From Hypsibius dujardini (lineage: Eukaryota; Tardigrada; Eutardigrada; Parachela; Hypsibiidae): a DNA stretch of 20,964 bases. Location of the stretch: positions 1 to 20,964 of the forward strand of contig LRSR01008808.1 of NCBI GenBank assembly GCA_001579985.1, read 5' to 3'. The position numbers were made by a program, and so were the translations under genes. Within the stretch, counting starts at the first letter, position 1; each line of letters starts with the position of its first letter. Below the pieces are notes generated by a model. The model was not told where the DNA came from. It ran no database searches and saw nothing but the letters and a program-made list of their open reading frames with translations. Positions 1 to 8,643 of the stretch are shown piece by piece.

Positions 1-1079
1 ACTTAAACTTCATTGACTTAGAAAATTTTGAAACCGTAATCATCATTTCAATCAAGCAAGGTAGCATGACCTGTCACGCAAAAACCAACGGGCCATTCAC
101 GGACAAGTGAACGGAATTGAACGATCCGCACAAGTTTCATGTGAATCAGCGGGGGCGGGGCATAATCGACCCTTGATATCGGGAGCGTGCAGTACTACGG
201 TAGTTCCCGTGGTAGTTCTACAGTATTCCAGGCTGACCGATTCCGGCTGATTGGACTTCACTTTAGACGTGCATTATATGTATGTTTCCCGTTTGTTTCC
301 CGTTTTAACTTTGTTTATATTTTGATGCAGTTCAATTGCCGGAAACATTAGTGGTAGTTTGACTCCAGGATCAAGAAATAAAAACGATTCTAATTATTTC
401 TCCTGTTGATCGATCTGTCTGGTAGTTTGTTTGTCTGCCTGTTGTGACTGTCTATCTGTCCGCCCGTCTGCGAGTGCCACACAAACATCAATGGAAGAAA
501 AAAACCAGTCGCAGCTCGGCACCCTACCCGGACGCAAAAAAACACCTGGGCTTTCTGCGTGGTTCCAGTACTTGGGAAAGTTTTCGAGGCATTGGGAATT
601 TGTGATACTGTGCGTACTATAATAACGAGAGGTGACCGTATGGATTAAACATGGAAAATCTTTTTATATACTTAGAAACATGATTTGGTATGTCCATTTG
701 TTTTTAATTTGTTTAATTTATTAGCAGTACTTTTTTTCGAAAACCCTTCTGCTTTATCAAAATTATTGACCAAACATGCAAGAAAAATCCCTTCAGCCAT
801 TTGATTCCCCCAGCAAAGCTGGCAGAACCCTGCGAGAGTTAATTTTGCTTAAAACTTTAACCTTCTTTTTCCTCGACTGAGGAGATCTTAAGCCACACAA
901 TAACAGAAAAAGCGCTGAGAACAAAAAGCGCGAATAACTTAAAACGAATGTGAACAAATAGGGTGCATGGCACCGGTCAAGAGTACCGAACCGGCCAGTG
1001 GTCCCGAACCAACCCGGATATCGCATTTTTTTGCAATTCTGATGAGTTAGCCGTACAGACGGATAGCAACCGTGAAGGC
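1..1079. other. No supported gene; AT-rich intergenic DNA
   Basis: I see no gene with a family signature or splice structure here. Positions 164-191 hold a 28-bp motif that recurs inside APEH intron 10. Positions 411-470 are a degenerate CTGT/CTGC tract. A short ATG-started frame at 491-622 (43 codons) is open but has no recognisable domain. Positions 965-1015, read on the minus strand, contain degenerate GGTTCGGKAC-type monomers related to the satellite at 1362-1811. Confidence 0.6.
164..191 (+). repeat. Dispersed 28-bp repeat, copy 1
   Basis: The motif begins AATCGACCCTTGATATCGGG and continues with AGCGTGCA. A second copy with 26 of 28 identical bases lies at 6582-6609 in the same orientation, inside the last APEH intron. 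Similarity fades on both sides, so this is probably the surviving core or end of a dispersed element. The family is not recognised. Confidence 0.6.
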
Positions 1080-1103
1080 CGACCTATTCGGTTTGGGCTC
1101 GTT

Positions 1104-1286
1104 GGCCAGGTAGCCAAACGGATCGCGCAGGCGGATGGATGGACAAGCCGAGGTCAGAAAAAGAACCATCAATCCGACGGATGAGGCTGGATATGCGGAC
1201 AGTCGGATAGGCAGGCCGAGTGACGGACGGATGATGGTTCTGCTCTTAGGTCTGTTCATCCGTCTGGCTGTGCGTCGATTTGGCCA
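1104..1286. repeat. Imperfect foldback (hairpin) repeat
   Basis: An arm at about 1104-1172 is the imperfect reverse complement of an arm at about 1230-1286. Paired blocks include GGCCA with TGGCC, CGCGCA with TGTGCG, GGATG with CATCC and AGAACCATCA with TGATGGTTCT. The spacer is about 57 bp. It looks like an old foldback or MITE. No target-site duplication can be called, and the ORFs across it have no protein signature. Confidence 0.45.
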
Positions 1287-1361
1287 TGTGTCCAGCAGGT
1301 CTTGACTTAATTTTTTCAGCCCTGAAGTAACTATTCGTTCGTCCAACTCATCCCAAAACTG

Positions 1362-1811
1362 TAGTACCCTAGAACGGCTCGGTATCCCCTGGCCGTGTGG
1401 GCACCGTTAACAGGTTCGGTACCCCTGGCCATGAGGGTACCGTTAACAGGTTCGATACCCCTGGCTATGTGGGTATCGTTAACAGGTTCGGTACCCCTGG
1501 CCGTGTGGGTACTGTAGAGTCCCGACCCATCCGTGGTACTTTTTGGACCCACCAGTAAATCAGACCCGGTGGGCCGCACATCTTTGCAATCAATCAAAAC
1601 GGTCGCGTTTTACTGTGTGATGACGTAGGCACTACGGATGGGTCGGGACTCTACAGTACCGTTAACAGGTTCGGTACCCCTGACCATTTGGGTATCGTTA
1701 ACAGGTTCGATACCCCTGGCCGTGTGGGTACCGTTAACAGGTTCGATACCCTTAACAAGCTAGATACCCTAAGGTTGGTTCGATACCCTTTAACTGTGTC
1801 CGGTACCCTGT
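1362..1811. repeat. Higher-order minisatellite: 18-bp monomers paired into 36-bp units
   Basis: About six tandem 36-bp units run from roughly 1381 to 1744. Each unit joins two 18-bp halves that both begin GGTACC or a close variant: GGTACCCCTGGCCATGAG followed by GGTACCGTTAACAGGTTC. Flanking monomers at 1362-1380 and 1745-1811 are single divergent 18-20 bp units starting GATACCC, which look like the unpaired ancestral form. The array is interrupted by a 145-bp MITE at 1512-1656. The unit is a multiple of three, so open frames cross the array and encode 12-residue repeats; I regard these as fortuitous. Confidence 0.85.
1512..1656. mobile_element. 145-bp TA-flanked MITE inserted in the satellite
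   Basis: The left end (1512-1537) starts CTGTAGAGTCCCGACCCATC. The right end (1631-1656) is its reverse complement, with one mismatch in 26 bp. The element is flanked by TA at 1510-1511 and 1657-1658. Removing the element and one TA restores a normal 36-bp satellite unit reading GTGTGGGTACCGTTAACAGG. This shows directly that it inserted after the satellite had amplified. TA target choice and the absence of coding capacity point to a non-autonomous Tc1/mariner-type element; the superfamily is inferred. Confidence 0.85.
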
Positions 1812-2286
1812 TTGTTCACATTTGTTTAAAAGCAACAACGTTCTCTCTTCACCTTTTGAAAATTAATAATAATAATAATAATAGTTTTTGAAGTTAAGTT
1901 TCATTTTTCTGGGAAAAGCTCTATCAGGCTACCGCTACCGCACTCCGCACACAGCAAAATCATATACAGGGATCATTTGTAGGGATCGGAAAAATTATAA
2001 GTCCATAAACCAATAGAGTATGGCCCAGATTGGGCAAAACCTGAGCCTACAATACAAGTCTACGACAGACTTCTATTAGCGAAGCTGTATGGCATGAGTG
2101 AGTGGATTTTTCTTGCAATGAAGTTTGCGCTCAGTCTCTCTGCTTTCCCAGTGCACACTGCCCAGTTTTGTTGTTGTGCATTGCGCACGATCTTTTATTA
2201 CGTTTGCAATTTTTCTCGTATAAATTATTGCTTTTCTGAGCTGTATGCGAAGATTTTTCTCTACTGTGTCTTTACGCTTCCGGGAC
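1812..2286 (+). promoter_or_regulatory. APEH upstream region with TATA-like box
   Basis: Positions 1862-1884 are an (AAT)n microsatellite. A TATA-like TATAAAT lies at 2219-2225. Initiation about 30 bp downstream would fall near 2250, between two in-frame ATGs at 2245 and 2287, and so favours 2287 as the APEH start. Short open frames on both strands between 2076 and 2387 have no recognisable domains. Confidence 0.4.
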
Positions 2287-5200
2287 ATGGCGGACGTGAC
2301 AGCGGAGTACCAGGCGGTGGCTCGAATTCCCACTCCGATCAGCGCGTTCATAGCTAACCAGTGTGCTGACGACGGAAAAATTCCCACTGGTGATCATTCT
2401 TCCCCTCGATCTTTCCTAGTACGCGCAACATGGAGTCAACGGGACTTGGTGCGGATGGAGAAATCGACCACTCTAAAGTCGTACCTCGTCAAGGTGAACC
2501 GCGCTGGCGTGGTGGAAAAGATGCAACTTGGAGTGGGAACTGACAATTCTTCAGAGTAAGACTTCTATAGGACTGCGGTCTTGAATTGATTCATCGATTG
2601 TCATCTAGTGTACTGCCGCGATCATTTGGTGCTGCGTTTTAGACCCACTGTATATTAGGACTGCAGTAAAGCACAGTGTATGCAGTCATAATGTACAGGT
2701 GGCTCTCTAAAACAGCACCAATTGGTTGCTACAGTAGTGTATGCGGTGTTTATTCTGTTTGTTGTACACTGTCAATTGATTGATTGCTTGCATTTGTTAA
2801 TTTGGATTTCGTTTGTTGATAGCTGACTGTATAGTTTATACTGTCGATCGATTGATTGATTGCTTGCATTTGTTTCTTTGGATTTCGTTTGTTGATTGTT
2901 TGTTTGATTTTATAAATACGTGCCTTTGTTTCTTTCAGGAAAGTAGTCGCATATTCAAAGGATGGATCGCTAAAGGCCGTTTTGACCAAATTTAAGCCGA
3001 AGAAAAGCGACGAGGAGAAGGAAGTGATCGAGATTCATTCCTCCGTGGGGAAGGTAGCTACGAATGATTTAACCGCTACCAAACGCCACGGCAAATTCTA
3101 CTTTGATGGTTAGTCTCTTTTCCTTCGATCATATTATCTCTTCATCAGCTAATAATAATGAATATTTCGGTTTGGGATTGCTATAATTCTTAAACTTTTG
3201 TCATAAACTTTTCAGGTGAATTGGGATCCTTCCATTTGGCGCCGTCCGAGGACCGCGAGAGCACACATGTTTTGTATGTTGCCGAGAAGTACCATCCCAA
3301 GTCGGATTCCTTTTTCTCCGTGATCGCAAATCAATTTCCAGACGATCCAGAGCTACGGAAAAAATCGATTGTACGTCAATACAACACTGCTAGTCCTGCT
3401 GACATTGCTGAATCAATTGCACGTTGACGCACCACCCTGAACACTGATCAATCAATCAATCAATCAATCAATCACACCTATCACATTGCTATGTTGAGTC
3501 TTGGGCGATCATCAAGGTTCAGTGAGAGATAAAGGAATGGTAATCTGGTGCAGTGACAATATTATCGCCTTTGTTTTAGGGCACTGAGTTTGAGTATCGG
3601 GACGATTGGGGCGAGCAACTGCAGAAGAAGAACCAACCGGTGATGTGCATTCTCGACTGGAACGACAATCATGTCAGCATTTTGCAAAACATTCCCGAGG
3701 GAATTAGCCCTGGTCAGGTGGGTCGAGCTTAAAATAGGATCACACATTACCTGTAATGAATAATTCCGTGTTTTCTTTTTGCTTAGCCGATCTGGACTCC
3801 AGACGGAACGGGCGTGGTGTTTGTCGGGTATGACCACGCACCGGAACGCCTCGGTTTGGTCTACTGCCCGATCCGCAAGAGCCGACTGTACCACCTAGCC
3901 ATTGGGCAGTCCAAAATGGCCCTACCGCTGACGTTCATTGATCTCGCAGTTCGAACGCCGCGTTTCAGTCCCGACGGAAAAAGCTTGATTTATCTCGAGA
4001 CGGAAGTTGGTGGACCGCATTTCCGCGCACTGAGGCTTATGAAGGTTTGCGTTTCTCCAATGTTTCCGTGTTTTCCTTCATTTTCTGTGCTTGCACATCT
4101 CCGTTTCTCTTGCACGCTTCGTTTCGCTGCTTGACTGTCAGTCCGTCTTTGTATTGGTCTCTGTTTGTCGGGTTAGACATTTGCGCCGGTGTTTCCTCTT
4201 TTTTCCGTAGCAGTTTTCCTGCGTAGGACAAACATTTACTGAGAATTAGATGTAACATCCGCTTTTCGTACTGAATGTCTGTTATGGCCTGCGCAATGTA
4301 GATTGACTGCTCGGCGGGCTCGTTCGCGGCGCCTTCCGTGGTAGTCCCGGTCCCCGAGTCTCCGGTCAAGGCAACCGACTTTCCCGGCCTGTACAGCCAG
4401 ACGTTTCCCACGCGTTGTTGGTCGGCTGACAACAAGCGAGTGGTCATGAGCACGGCCTGGAGGAGCACGCATCAAATCATCGCAATCAACGTGAAAACCA
4501 AAGCTGTGATTTCGCTGACCACCGGTGACTTGATTAAGACACTCCCCAAATGGGAAGTGTTGGACGTGTCGGACGATCTGATCATTGCTAGCGCTTCTTC
4601 GCCCAGTGTGTGTCCATGTGTCTACTGTGCCCGCTTGCCGGAAGCAGGAGCGGAAGCGTCGATTGTGTGGACATTATTGGATCAGGGTGGGGGCACTGAT
4701 GTGACGGTAGACAAGGAGGTCGGGTTGATCGACTGGGGAGTGGAAGTGATCAAACACAAGGTAGGTACTCGAGTATGAATAAATAAAACGAGATATGTCA
4801 ATCAGATCAGCATACATAAGAGGATTCGCTGTTTTTTTATTAGTTTTCTGTTTTCAGAAATCTGGACTGGATTTCGAGGCCATCTGGGTCAGGCCGAGTC
4901 TGAAGCAGAAGCACCCGGTTATACTCTGGCCACATGGGGGACCTCATAGCGTCATTGCTGCCGGGTTCGACATTTGCATTTTACCTATACATTCTACTGA
5001 ATTCTTACGTTACGCCGCGGTATTTTCAGATTCGACATTTTTGTGCACACCCTAGTGAGGCTGGATTTTGCCGTGATTTTTGGTACGTGCACTGGGTACT
5101 CATTTTGTACATACATGAGTAGGTCTTTGTCTGTTTGCCTGTCTGTCTGTCTGTCTGTCTGTCTATCTGTCTGTCTGTCTCTCTCTCCGTCTCTCCGTCT

Positions 5201-6787
5201 CTCCGTCTCTCTCTCCGTCTCTCCGTCTTTCCCACCTTGATCCATAATCCCGTAGCAACAGACAGATAGATACTCAGGCAGATAGACACACAGACGGACA
5301 GACAGATGTTGACGAATAGTTGCGATCCGGTCCAAAAACCCGCACAGATGATCACGGTTTCACGGGCACTGCATGTACTAGTGTATAGTTGGGGTTTACT
5401 CCTCGTTAGTGAACTATCGCGGCTCGGTCGGCTTTGGGGAGAGTAACTTGCGGTCCCTTCTGGGGAAAATTGGCGAGAATGATGTGGAGGACTGCTTCCG
5501 CGCATTGGACGTGTTGCTGGGCAAATGGAACTTGACTGAAGGCGAAACCGATATCCTCGTTCAAGGCGGATCACACGGAGGCTTCCTCGCTGCTCACTTG
5601 ATCGGGCAGTTCCCGGGGATCTTTCGCGCATGTTGCCTGCGCAACCCGGTGATTAATCTGGCCAGTATGTTTGGTACTACGGATATTCCGGATTGGACGT
5701 ACGTAGAAGCCGGCTTCGATTATCACTACGACAACCCGCCGATCACTCCGCCCTATCTGGAGCTCTTGAAGCACTCACCAATTGCCCATGCCGAAAAGGT
5801 ACTAGTACTGTACCATAACTGGGTAGAGTTCATCGATGAGTTCGGCTCAAGTTCAACGACGCGGATTTCACATTTGAAAAGTAATGTTGCGTTGCCTAGG
5901 TCACGACGCCGACTTTGATCCTCCTCGGCGAGAAAGATCGGAGAGTTCCGCCTGGCCAAGGGATGGAATTCTATCGGTAATGATTCAGCTTAATAACGAT
6001 ACTCCCTTTTAATTGATTACAGTAAACATGACTAAATGTAATCCTAGACCAATCCTAATCTTAATCCTAGACCAATCCTAATGCTAGACCAATCCTGATC
6101 CTAATACTAGACCAATCCTAATGCTAGACCAATCCTAATTCTTATCCTCTAATTTATCAAGTTTGGGATCAAGTACAGGAACATGGTAGCATAATAAGAT
6201 CGTAGCATATCCCAAATCATAGTCACTTCGCATTACTACTCTCATTTTGTGTGATAGTAATATGCAGAGTAATGTTACTCAATTCCTAACCGAATCGTTT
6301 AGCGATTTACTAGAGAAACTAGTGGATCACGTAGTAAGTTTCTGAAATGTTTGATGGATAATGTTTTTATTGAAATGGAGGCCGAAACTAGTAATCATCT
6401 GACATAGATTGTGGCTGCTACATCTTAGTGAGTGAGAGACAGACAAAACGCTGGGAAACGCACTGTTCAACCTGATTTAAAAACATTGAAGCAGGAGTAA
6501 GAGGCACAAGTCAATAAATTTTAAGTGAATCTGAATGAACAACCAATCGAGCGACGAAACGTGTTTTCGGGCCGGACCTAAAATCGACCCTTGAGATCGG
6601 GAGCGTACAATAAATGAATTTGTTATTACATGTTGATTTATCTTTATGAAGGGCCTTGAAGCTACTGAATGTCCCGACCAAAGTTATCCGCTACCCGGAA
6701 TGTGATCACCCCATCGCGGAAGTGGATGCTGAGAGCGATTCGTTCGTTCACATGGTGAAATGGTTCCAGCAATTTGGAAGAAAGTAG
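2287..6787 (+). CDS. APEH: Acylaminoacyl-peptidase (acylamino-acid-releasing enzyme), 11 exons
   Basis: This cytosolic prolyl-oligopeptidase-family (S9C) serine peptidase removes N-acylated residues from blocked peptides. Exons: 2287-2555, 2939-3108, 3216-3370, 3580-3717, 3787-4044, 4302-4760, 4858-4964, 5030-5082, 5410-5798, 5900-5976, 6652-6787. All phases agree, giving 736 residues against 732 in human. The N-terminal part (about 1-480) is the beta-propeller. The C-terminal alpha/beta hydrolase has PHGGPHS, then NYRGSVGFG, then GGSHGG with nucleophile Ser591, Asp679 in LGEKDRRVP and His711 in CDHPIAEVDAESD. Each catalytic residue is offset +4 from human 587/675/707, which supports the exon joins. 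An in-frame ATG at 2245 would add 14 residues (MRRFFSTVSLRFRD), which resemble a mitochondrial presequence; the TATA position argues against using it. Intron 7 has an unusual donor, GTTCGA. No AATAAA is visible downstream. Confidence 0.95.
2613..2734. mobile_element. 122-bp TA-flanked MITE in APEH intron 1
   Basis: The ends form an imperfect inverted repeat of about 40 bp. The right end read in reverse starts CTGTAGCAACCAATTGGTGC; the left starts CTGCCGCGATCATTTGGTGC. Both continue into a TTTTAGA block. TA flanks both sides (2611-2612 and 2735-2736), and GTG lies outside each TA. The first six bases, CTGTAG, match the termini of the element at 1512-1656, so the two may share a transposase. 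There is no coding capacity. Confidence 0.65.
2764..2900. repeat. Tandem duplication, 76-bp period, in APEH intron 1
   Basis: Positions 2776-2820 and 2852-2896 are near-identical 45-bp blocks, starting TTGATTGATTGCTTGCATTT and ending TTTGTTGAT. The similarity extends leftward (TACACTGTC, TATACTGTC). The period is 76 bp. Both copies contain TTGA tetranucleotides, which are common throughout this window and could have promoted slippage. Confidence 0.8.
3448..3475. repeat. (TCAA)n microsatellite in APEH intron 3
   Basis: Six or more perfect TCAA units. The same tetranucleotide, in either orientation, recurs in SGO intron 1 (about 11565-11590), in the foldback interior (13430-13600) and in APEH intron 1. 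It is the dominant short tandem repeat of the window. Confidence 0.9.
5126..5315. repeat. CTGT tract facing a CAGA tract in APEH intron 8
   Basis: A CTGT/CTCCGT tract at about 5126-5230 is followed by a CAGA/TAGA tract at about 5258-5310. The two are reverse complementary, so the intron RNA could fold into a long imperfect hairpin around a spacer of about 30 bp. The intron is 5083-5409. Open frames crossing the tract encode only Cys/Leu/Ser/Val or Asp/Arg/Gln/Thr runs and are not genes. Confidence 0.85.
6040..6145. repeat. Minisatellite in APEH intron 10
   Basis: Five copies of CTAGACCAATCCT, separated by variable TAATC/TAATG spacers, give a period of about 18-23 bp. It lies in the largest APEH intron (5977-6651). 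Confidence 0.85.
6582..6609 (+). repeat. Dispersed 28-bp repeat, copy 2
   Basis: Begins AATCGACCCTTGAGATCGGG and matches positions 164-191 at 26 of 28 bases. It lies about 40 bp before the last APEH exon. No inverted ends or target duplication are visible. Confidence 0.6.
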
Positions 6788-6810
6788 GCGTTTGTGATGC
6801 AACTTCAGTT

Positions 6811-6822
6811 TTTATTTTATTT
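6811..6822 (-). terminator. Candidate polyadenylation signal for HPRT
   Basis: Read on the minus strand, the sequence contains two overlapping AATAAA hexamers (AATAAAATAAAA), about 105 bp after the HPRT stop and only about 25 bp before the APEH stop on the other strand. The HPRT 3' end would therefore reach close to, or into, the APEH tail. Confidence 0.55.
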
Positions 6823-6923
6823 TCCTGTGTGATGTATTTAACTACTAGTGCTTCGTAATGCAAAATGCGGGGCCAGATGCGTTGCGGTCAATGTGATAAC
6901 GTGTCGACGTAAAAATGTATAAG

Positions 6924-7185
6924 TTATGCCACCCTTCCGGAAGCATATTTCTTTTTTCCGACTTCATTCACAACGCATAAATGCTGAAAGTAACAAAGGA
7001 AGTGGTTTCAAATTATGCTAATATTGTCGCGCGCAAAGTTGCATCAACCTGAGATGCCTTACCTCGCAATCTCGGAAATACTGATTGTAGTCAATGGAAA
7101 ATCCAACGACGAATCTATCAGGAATATCGAATCCTAAAACTAAAATGAGCGGCTATTTAGTTCATCTATAACCCAATTGCCTGTC

Positions 7186-7227
<42 letters not shown>

Positions 7228-8626
7228 GTCTGTCTGTCTGTCTGTCTGTCTGTCTGCCTGAATGACTGACTGTCTGTCTGAATGTCGGTCCGAATGTCTG
7301 TTTGTATGTCACGGCCTGTTGCGCGAGTGCCAATATGCACTTTGTCCGTGGGCGTCAGGAGCCTGTTTGTTGCAATGAGGCGAGCAACTTAGGCAACTTA
7401 CAGTCCGGTATGTAACCAGTTGCTCCAGGGCACCGCTTCCGTAACAATCTGAAAAGACGCACATCGAGGTCTCCAGATCCAAAGACCAGTCGATTAAGTT
7501 TTGGTTTATTTATTTTGTAAATTACGTTGTGGCCTTGAGCGATTTCGGGGAGAGTTTTGCAAAGGCTTCCAGTGTGTGCTTCATGGTTGCTCCGGTCTGT
7601 AAATTGCAGAATAAACAGTCGAGTTATTTGCCCGGTAACGTACCAGTACAGGCGTCCAACTCACGTCGATCATATCGTCCAGCAAGATAACATTCTGCAG
7701 GGAGATTGAAGGAGTGATTATGTGTAAACTGCTTTTCATATACAACAACAAAATCGGTAATTACCTTGCCAGTAACAGAACCTGCCATTTTTTCAATGCC
7801 GCTGATCTGGACGTTACCGGTCGAGTGGTCATCGATATAGCTAGACACACGCACAAATTCTGACAACAGTGGCCGTGACAAATGCCGTCCGCCAAATTTG
7901 TCGTCATGGTCCGAGCGTGTTCTTGCCAGAGCTGGACAGGAATTGAGACTTTGCAATGCAGCCATTAAAGCGTTGAAAAATCCCAGGCCGCTTTTCAGAA
8001 CACAGACCAGTGTGATAGACTCGCCGGGCGGGTACGAAACAAAGATATCGGCGGCCAATTTTTGGGTCCTGAAAAGCGGTACTTTAGTGCTCTAGCAAGG
8101 ACAGACAATTCATTGCATGAGAATATCTGAACAATTATCTTGCCTGCCTATAATGAGATTATAGAGCCGAGCAAGCAGTCTGAGATAAGAACGTCGTAGT
8201 ACGATGCGCCACATTAATACTCTACGTGAATACTCTTCTCTTCATCTAATGTGAAAAATAACAATTATAATCAATCGATCAAGAATGAACAGGCTGTTGT
8301 TAGCATTTACTAGGCCTCTAAACGCTGTAGTGGAACTGCTTAACGGTAATTTCCTAATTGCCTTGAAATATCGTCACATGCACAAACCTGTCACGCAACA
8401 TTCCAGCTGGTAGGAAAACGTATTCCAGATCATCTCTGTAGTGGTCTGGAATGGAAAATGATTCCAGCGGGTACCCGAGAAATTCGTCCGGAATCTAGAG
8501 AGCATGCAGGAAATAGGCTTGAGATACGATTGAGCTGAATTAAAATGCTTTGAGTATTTGCAGAAATTTGCATGAGAACTGTACCGTAATCACTTCCGCA
8601 GGTAGATCAACGGTGGCTACAGCCAT
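6924..8626 (-). CDS. HPRT1: Hypoxanthine-guanine phosphoribosyltransferase, 8 exons
   Basis: This purine-salvage enzyme transfers phosphoribose from PRPP to hypoxanthine or guanine in the cytosol. Exons in transcript order: 8626-8585, 8494-8388, 8068-7765, 7694-7665, 7596-7526, 7448-7402, 7139-7063, 6983-6924. All phases agree, giving 245 residues against 218 in human. Visible landmarks are the PPi loop LKSG (74-77; human LKGG), the PRPP motif LLDDMIDTGAT with the catalytic Asp161, the base-contacting Lys189 in LLRKR, Phe210 in DRFVVGF and Asp217 in SIDYNQYF. Exon 3 carries about 19 extra residues (roughly 88-112) just before the flexible loop [10 protein letters not shown]. Lys140 of human IDTGKT is Ala here. 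It is probably an active HPRT. The paralogue PRTFDC1 is possible, but the conserved Asp161 argues against it. Confidence 0.93.
7181..7290. repeat. (CTGT)n microsatellite in HPRT intron 6
   Basis: A nearly uninterrupted CTGT tract of about 75 bp decays rightward into CTGA/ATGT variants. In the HPRT transcript it reads CAGA. The same repeat, in the other orientation relative to transcription, is in APEH intron 8. Confidence 0.9.
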
Positions 8627-8643
8627 GCCAGAGAACGATTGCT
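8627..8643 (-). promoter_or_regulatory. 3' splice acceptor 17 nt before the HPRT start codon
   Basis: On the minus strand a pyrimidine stretch, CTCCCTCTTAG, ends at 8644, 17 nt before the ATG at 8626. This could be the end of a 5'-UTR intron or a spliced-leader addition site. Similar acceptors precede three other genes in the window. Confidence 0.4.

Noticed and set aside
431-622. Open frame with ATG at 491 (43 codons) ending in a hydrophobic stretch
   Set aside because: No domain, no in-phase downstream exon found, and it begins in a CTGT-type repeat. A lone first exon cannot be excluded.
1362-1811. Possible CRISPR array (36-bp repeats)
   Set aside because: The units are directly adjacent with no unique spacers, and the surrounding genes are animal genes with introns.
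1331-1891. Repeat-encoded proteins with 12-residue periodicity on both strands
   Set aside because: The 36-bp repeat is a multiple of three and keeps several frames open by itself. The frames also cross a MITE.
4858-5055. Straight read-through of APEH exon 7 beyond 4964
   Set aside because: It diverges from APEH at once and stops. Removing 4965-5029 restores the exact family spacing.
5382-5409. Acceptor at 5380-5381 (TAG before TGTATAG) for APEH exon 9
   Set aside because: It would give CIVGVYSSLVNYRGS and duplicate the segment already supplied by exon 8. The acceptor before 5410 gives FAVIFVNYRGS, matching the family.
5026-5631. 201-codon minus-strand frame across APEH intron 8 and exon 9
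   Set aside because: It is a shadow of the conserved peptidase exon plus CAGA repeats.
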